Assembly (NCBI GenBank): GCA_964549785.1
Contig: CAZJXA010000061.1
Location: 1 to 16,125, forward strand
Origin: JBEIUO01 sp964549785
Lineage (GTDB): Bacteria; Planctomycetota; Phycisphaerae; Phycisphaerales; UBA1924
Direction: 5' to 3'
Length of the DNA stretch: 16,125 bases
A program made the translations under genes and the position numbers. Under the pieces are notes generated by a model. That model saw nothing but the letters and a program-made list of their open reading frames with translations. It was not told the origin of the DNA and did not search any database. Shown one piece after another: positions 13,329 to 16,125 of this stretch. The stretch's first letter is position 1; each line of letters opens with the position of its first letter.

Positions 13329-15233
13329 CTAGGGCGCTGGTGGTGCGGCGGGCAGGTCGGTTGGCCCCTGCGGCTGGGGTTTCCAGTTGGGGTCTTTGAT
13401 CGGGCCGCGCGCCGGCCGGGCCAGGGGCCATTCTGTGGCCTCCGGCCAGTTGAACACGAACGGCTCCAACTGGTGGGCGTGCATCATGGCGACGGTCAGA
13501 GGCGGCTCGACCATGAACGGCTCGCCCCCGGTGGGCTTGACCCACCAGTGCGTGATCACTCTGATGTCACCATCGGGATCGATGACAAAGGGAACGACCT
13601 TGTCGAGCGGTATCCGCGCGTGCATACCCGGGATGCCATAGGGCGAATCGGCCTTCCAGACGAAGTCGATAGAGTCAAACCCGATGGCCAGGACGGGCTC
13701 GGGGCGGACCTGACCGTCGAAGAATCCGTTGTAGAACCCCTGATACACATCCGTCCGACGGTAGATGAACTTCAGAAAATTGGTCTGGGCCCAACTGTCG
13801 CGCCACACGTCAGCGAGGCCGTTATCGAAGACGGGGACGCCGGTGTGGATCGGTCTCGCATAATGGGCGACCGGCAGGAAATACACGCCCGCGGGCGGGT
13901 CGGGAACCAGCGCTCGCAACTGTCGGGCCTGGGCCAGCCCCTCGCGCTGCACCCGCTGATGTCGACCCTGCACGCCGACGTATAACGAAGCGCCCCCCAT
14001 GAGCACGAGCAACAGGGCGACCGCCGAGCCAACTCGGTAGGGGGCCGCAGCGCCGGGCACCCGGGCGATCCCCATCGCCATCCAGTCACCCAGAACGCTG
14101 AAGGCCAGGAACATCGCGGCCGCGACCAAGTGGAACGTCCGCGAGTTCGCGTTGTATCCGATGATCACCGCCTGCGGGACGCACGCCAGGACCACCCACC
14201 CCGCCGCGAACGCGAGAAGCCACCACGCCCGGTTGCCGCGGGCGTAGCTCCCCGAGATGGGGGTGTGCGACCACACCCAGGCCGCCGCCAGCCCGCTGAT
14301 GCCAACCGCCCCGAGGGCGATGACGGTTCGGAGGGGATCCTCGAAGTACTCGATGAGGGCCTGCAACGTCGCCCCCAAGCCGAACTCTTTGATCTGGAGG
14401 TGCTGGAACATGCCACCCACGACCACGCCGATTCGGGCCGGGAGTTCGGACGGGCGGATGTAGGATTGCGGATCGGTTCCCAGCCCCTGCTGGCCGTTGA
14501 CCCGCACATTTATCACATACGCGGCGACCACGACGCACCCGAGAAAAACAGGAACGCAGGACCGGACCAAGCGGGTGCGCCACCGCTCATCGCTCGGGCA
14601 AACGGCGAAGTAGAGGAGCGGCAAGGCTCCGATACAGGGCGCGGATTGTTCGTTCAGGCAGATCGCGACGGCGGTGAGCAGCGGCACCGTCCAATAGTGG
14701 TGTCGCCGACGGGTTTTCGCAGCGCGGGCCATCAGCAGCGCATTCAGGATGAACAGGCCGTTGGCGATGCCGGTGGCGAAGGCCGCGGGCCAGAGGACGA
14801 CCTCGTAGTGCATGGGGTGCACCATGAAGAGGAGCGCGCTGGCGGCGGCGGCGTGCGTCGAAGCCCCAACGCTGCGCATGAGGCGATAGAGGAGTGCGCA
14901 CGCGGCGGCGTGAATGAGAGCGCCGACGAGGTGGGCGATCCAAGGGGCGTTCCAGAACCAAGTGACAATCGCGGGCGTGAACAGGAAGTGAAGCGGTCGC
15001 CACGCGTTGAGGTGCCCGGTGGGGGGAAGGTACGGCTCGCGTGTCGTCAGCACGATCGACGAGAAGCCGCCGGTGGCCGGGTCGCGCTTGGTGAAGTAGT
15101 AGTCGTCGTTCCACCAGCCCAAGTCGCCGAGGAGAAAAAAGGTGGCCAAAAACCAGAGGGCGACCGGGAAAATGGAGGCGACGAGCCTCAGCGTAGCGGA
15201 AAAATGCTCGGTTGGACGGGCCGGATCGATCAA
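13329..15233 (-). CDS. Polytopic membrane protein, GT-C glycosyltransferase-like
   Basis: A 634-residue inner-membrane protein with about ten hydrophobic helices in residues 15-430 and a soluble C-terminal domain of about 200 residues. Helix 1 is followed by WWNDDYYFTKRDP, an acidic first loop of the kind carrying the catalytic Asp in GT-C enzymes. Further on, MVHPMHYEVVLWPAA and NEQSAPCIGALPLL resemble the HPxHxExVxW and KE motifs of TMTC-like transferases, which use lipid-linked sugars. The expected KE is NE here. The likely role is transfer of a sugar to an exported protein or glycan, but donor and acceptor are unknown, and a mere membrane protein of unknown role is possible. The start is TTG 15233; the same frame has a stop at 15261 and no better start codon before helix 1. 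It begins 27 bp after the lexA stop, so it is probably transcribed from the lexA promoter. No Shine-Dalgarno was seen. Confidence 0.7.
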   Translation of the reverse strand: MIDPARPTEHFSATLRLVASIFPVALWFLATFFLLGDLGWWNDDYYFTKRDPATGGFSSIVLTTREPYLPPTGHLNAWRPLHFLFTPAIVTWFWNAPWIAHLVGALIHAAACALLYRLMRSVGASTHAAAASALLFMVHPMHYEVVLWPAAFATGIANGLFILNALLMARAAKTRRRHHYWTVPLLTAVAICLNEQSAPCIGALPLLYFAVCPSDERWRTRLVRSCVPVFLGCVVVAAYVINVRVNGQQGLGTDPQSYIRPSELPARIGVVVGGMFQHLQIKEFGLGATLQALIEYFEDPLRTVIALGAVGISGLAAAWVWSHTPISGSYARGNRAWWLLAFAAGWVVLACVPQAVIIGYNANSRTFHLVAAAMFLAFSVLGDWMAMGIARVPGAAAPYRVGSAVALLLVLMGGASLYVGVQGRHQRVQREGLAQARQLRALVPDPPAGVYFLPVAHYARPIHTGVPVFDNGLADVWRDSWAQTNFLKFIYRRTDVYQGFYNGFFDGQVRPEPVLAIGFDSIDFVWKADSPYGIPGMHARIPLDKVVPFVIDPDGDIRVITHWWVKPTGGEPFMVEPPLTVAMMHAHQLEPFVFNWPEATEWPLARPARGPIKDPNWKPQPQGPTDLPAAPPAP

Positions 15234-15260
15234 GGCGGTGAGCGTAGGAGCGGGGCGGGT

Positions 15261-15881
15261 TTATCTCCCGTAGCGGCGGACCACACCTTTGACAATCCCT
15301 TGGACCTGGCAGAACTTCACGCGGATCGGATCGAAACTGGGGTTGGCGGGTTGAAGGCGGATGTGATCGTCCTCCTTATAAAACGTCTTGAGCGTGGTTG
15401 AGCCATCGGGCAGCAGGGCCACCACCTTGTCGCCGTTGTGGGCAACAGGTGTCCGCTCGATGAGCACATAATCGCCGTCCAAGATGCCTTCATCACGCAT
15501 GCTCTCACCCTCGACCTTGAGCGCGAAGGTCGAGTTCTGTTTGCCCGGGGTGGGGCCCAGAATGTCGCCGATGTCGATTTCGTCGGTGTCGGCGACGCGC
15601 TCGATGGGCACACCGGCGGCGATCCGGCCGATCAGGGGGAAGCGGAGGGGCCGAGATTCATCGGGAACCGCGATCCCCTCAGCGATCGACAAAGAGCGAG
15701 CCTTGTTGGGTTCGCGGACGAGCGCCCCCTTCTTGATGAGGGCCTCCACGTGCTCGAAGACCGTCACCTTGCTTACTTTGATCTCGTCGGCGAGTTCCTG
15801 CATCGTCGGCGAATAGCCGCGACGGATGCGGTAGTCGCGGATCAGGGAGAGAATGCGCAACTGCTTGGGAGTGAGATTCAT
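15261..15881 (-). CDS. lexA: LexA repressor
   Basis: This is the SOS-response repressor, which binds operator DNA as a dimer and cleaves itself when RecA filaments form on damaged DNA. The 206 residues match the family in length. The N-terminal winged helix (1-65) contains YSPTMQELADEIKVSKVTVF as helix-turn-helix and the wing KKGALVREPNKARSL. The cleavage site is A89-G90 in GRIAAGVP. The Ser/Lys dyad is S127 in VEGESMRDEGI and K165 in STTLKTFYK. The protein has all residues needed for autocleavage. The start ATG 15881 follows AAGGAGG (15897-15891) by 9 nt, a very strong Shine-Dalgarno. The recognition helix differs from E. coli and B. subtilis LexA, so its operator cannot be assumed. A dyad at 15910-15931 in the leader is a candidate. 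It probably forms an operon with the membrane protein gene behind it. Confidence 0.97.
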   Translation of the reverse strand: MNLTPKQLRILSLIRDYRIRRGYSPTMQELADEIKVSKVTVFEHVEALIKKGALVREPNKARSLSIAEGIAVPDESRPLRFPLIGRIAAGVPIERVADTDEIDIGDILGPTPGKQNSTFALKVEGESMRDEGILDGDYVLIERTPVAHNGDKVVALLPDGSTTLKTFYKEDDHIRLQPANPSFDPIRVKFCQVQGIVKGVVRRYGR

Positions 15882-16125
15882 GATGCAAGTCCTCCTTCAA
15901 GGAAAGCCGAACACCCGGATCGGCCGGGGTTGAAGAAACCGTGTCTGATGGAAACCCACGTGGCTGACCGATCGCCGGCTCGGGAAGAGACCCGGCGGCG
16001 GCGTTCCAAACCTGTGCATTCACCCGGAGATCTGCCGCGAACGGACGGGGAACCCACGCCGGCACTCGTGCCACCAAGCGGGCCGTGCCAAGACTGAGGG
16101 ACTCGACCGCAGCGCCCCACGCCGC
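15882..16125. other. lexA upstream region, no gene supported
   Basis: Frames cross this stretch but none shows a family motif or a ribosome binding site. It should contain the lexA promoter; no clear -35/-10 pair was found. A short palindrome, GTTtggAAC on the minus strand near 16003-16011, is the only other candidate site. Confidence 0.4.
15910..15931. promoter_or_regulatory. Imperfect dyad in the lexA leader
   Basis: AAC, a bulged A, CCCGG, a 5-base centre (ATCGG) and then CCGGG, GTT. The two arms are inverted. It lies 29 bases upstream of the lexA ATG, just outside the Shine-Dalgarno. It could be an operator for autoregulation or an mRNA hairpin. It matches neither the E. coli nor the B. 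subtilis LexA box. Confidence 0.3.

Noticed and set aside
14130..15401. A 423-residue plus-strand frame opposite the membrane protein and lexA
   Set aside because: Charged, low-complexity shadow crossing two real genes; no family resemblance.
15878..16120. An 80-residue minus-strand frame upstream of lexA
   Set aside because: Overlaps the lexA start region in another frame, has no ribosome binding site and only biased composition.

Overview
The window comes from a GC-rich bacterium, most likely a member of the Planctomycetota and probably class Phycisphaerae. The evidence is a secreted subtilase ending in the 'CPADW-D-DGD' dockerin/EF-hand tail typical of that group, an unusually elaborated NuoJ, a small family of planctomycete-like lipoprotein, and frequent GTG/TTG starts. 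No rRNA, tRNA or CRISPR array was seen. The lineage is inferred from protein style, not from a marker gene.

Region 1 (1-3611, minus strand) is the distal part of a respiratory complex I locus: nuoJ and nuoK overlap by ATGA, and nuoL follows and runs off the left edge. nuoJ and nuoL each have their own promoter, and the two promoters are near copies (TTGAAC-N17-TATCCT with the same pyrimidine-rich spacer). NuoL carries a strikingly His-rich loop and a G9 tract. NuoJ has an N-terminal extension and a soluble insert.

Region 2 (3667-6165) holds a small hypothetical gene and a lipoprotein gene on the minus strand, and a divergent tRNA-dihydrouridine synthase on the plus strand. The lipoprotein and dus start codons are only 21 bp apart and share a symmetrical CTATAG element, so both messages look leaderless.

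Region 3 (6276-7873) is the most interesting part. It is a compact plus-strand cassette between the convergent 3' ends of dus and argS. It is bounded by two direct copies of a ~78-bp sequence (about 85% identical by eye, with a preserved internal stem) and looks less GC-rich than its surroundings. It encodes a RelE/HigB-like protein, an XRE-family helix-turn-helix protein, and a third small protein tentatively DUF3467-like. A near-perfect palindrome overlaps the promoter. This suggests a three-gene toxin-antitoxin-type module that moved as a repeat-bounded unit. The XRE reading frame may have lost its native stop.

Region 4 (7880-15881, minus strand) contains argS, a three-repeat secreted subtilase with a dockerin-like tail and a terminator behind it, a polytopic GT-C-like membrane protein, and lexA. 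lexA lies immediately upstream of the membrane protein gene and is probably co-transcribed with it. The last 240 bases contain the lexA leader and no gene that I can support.
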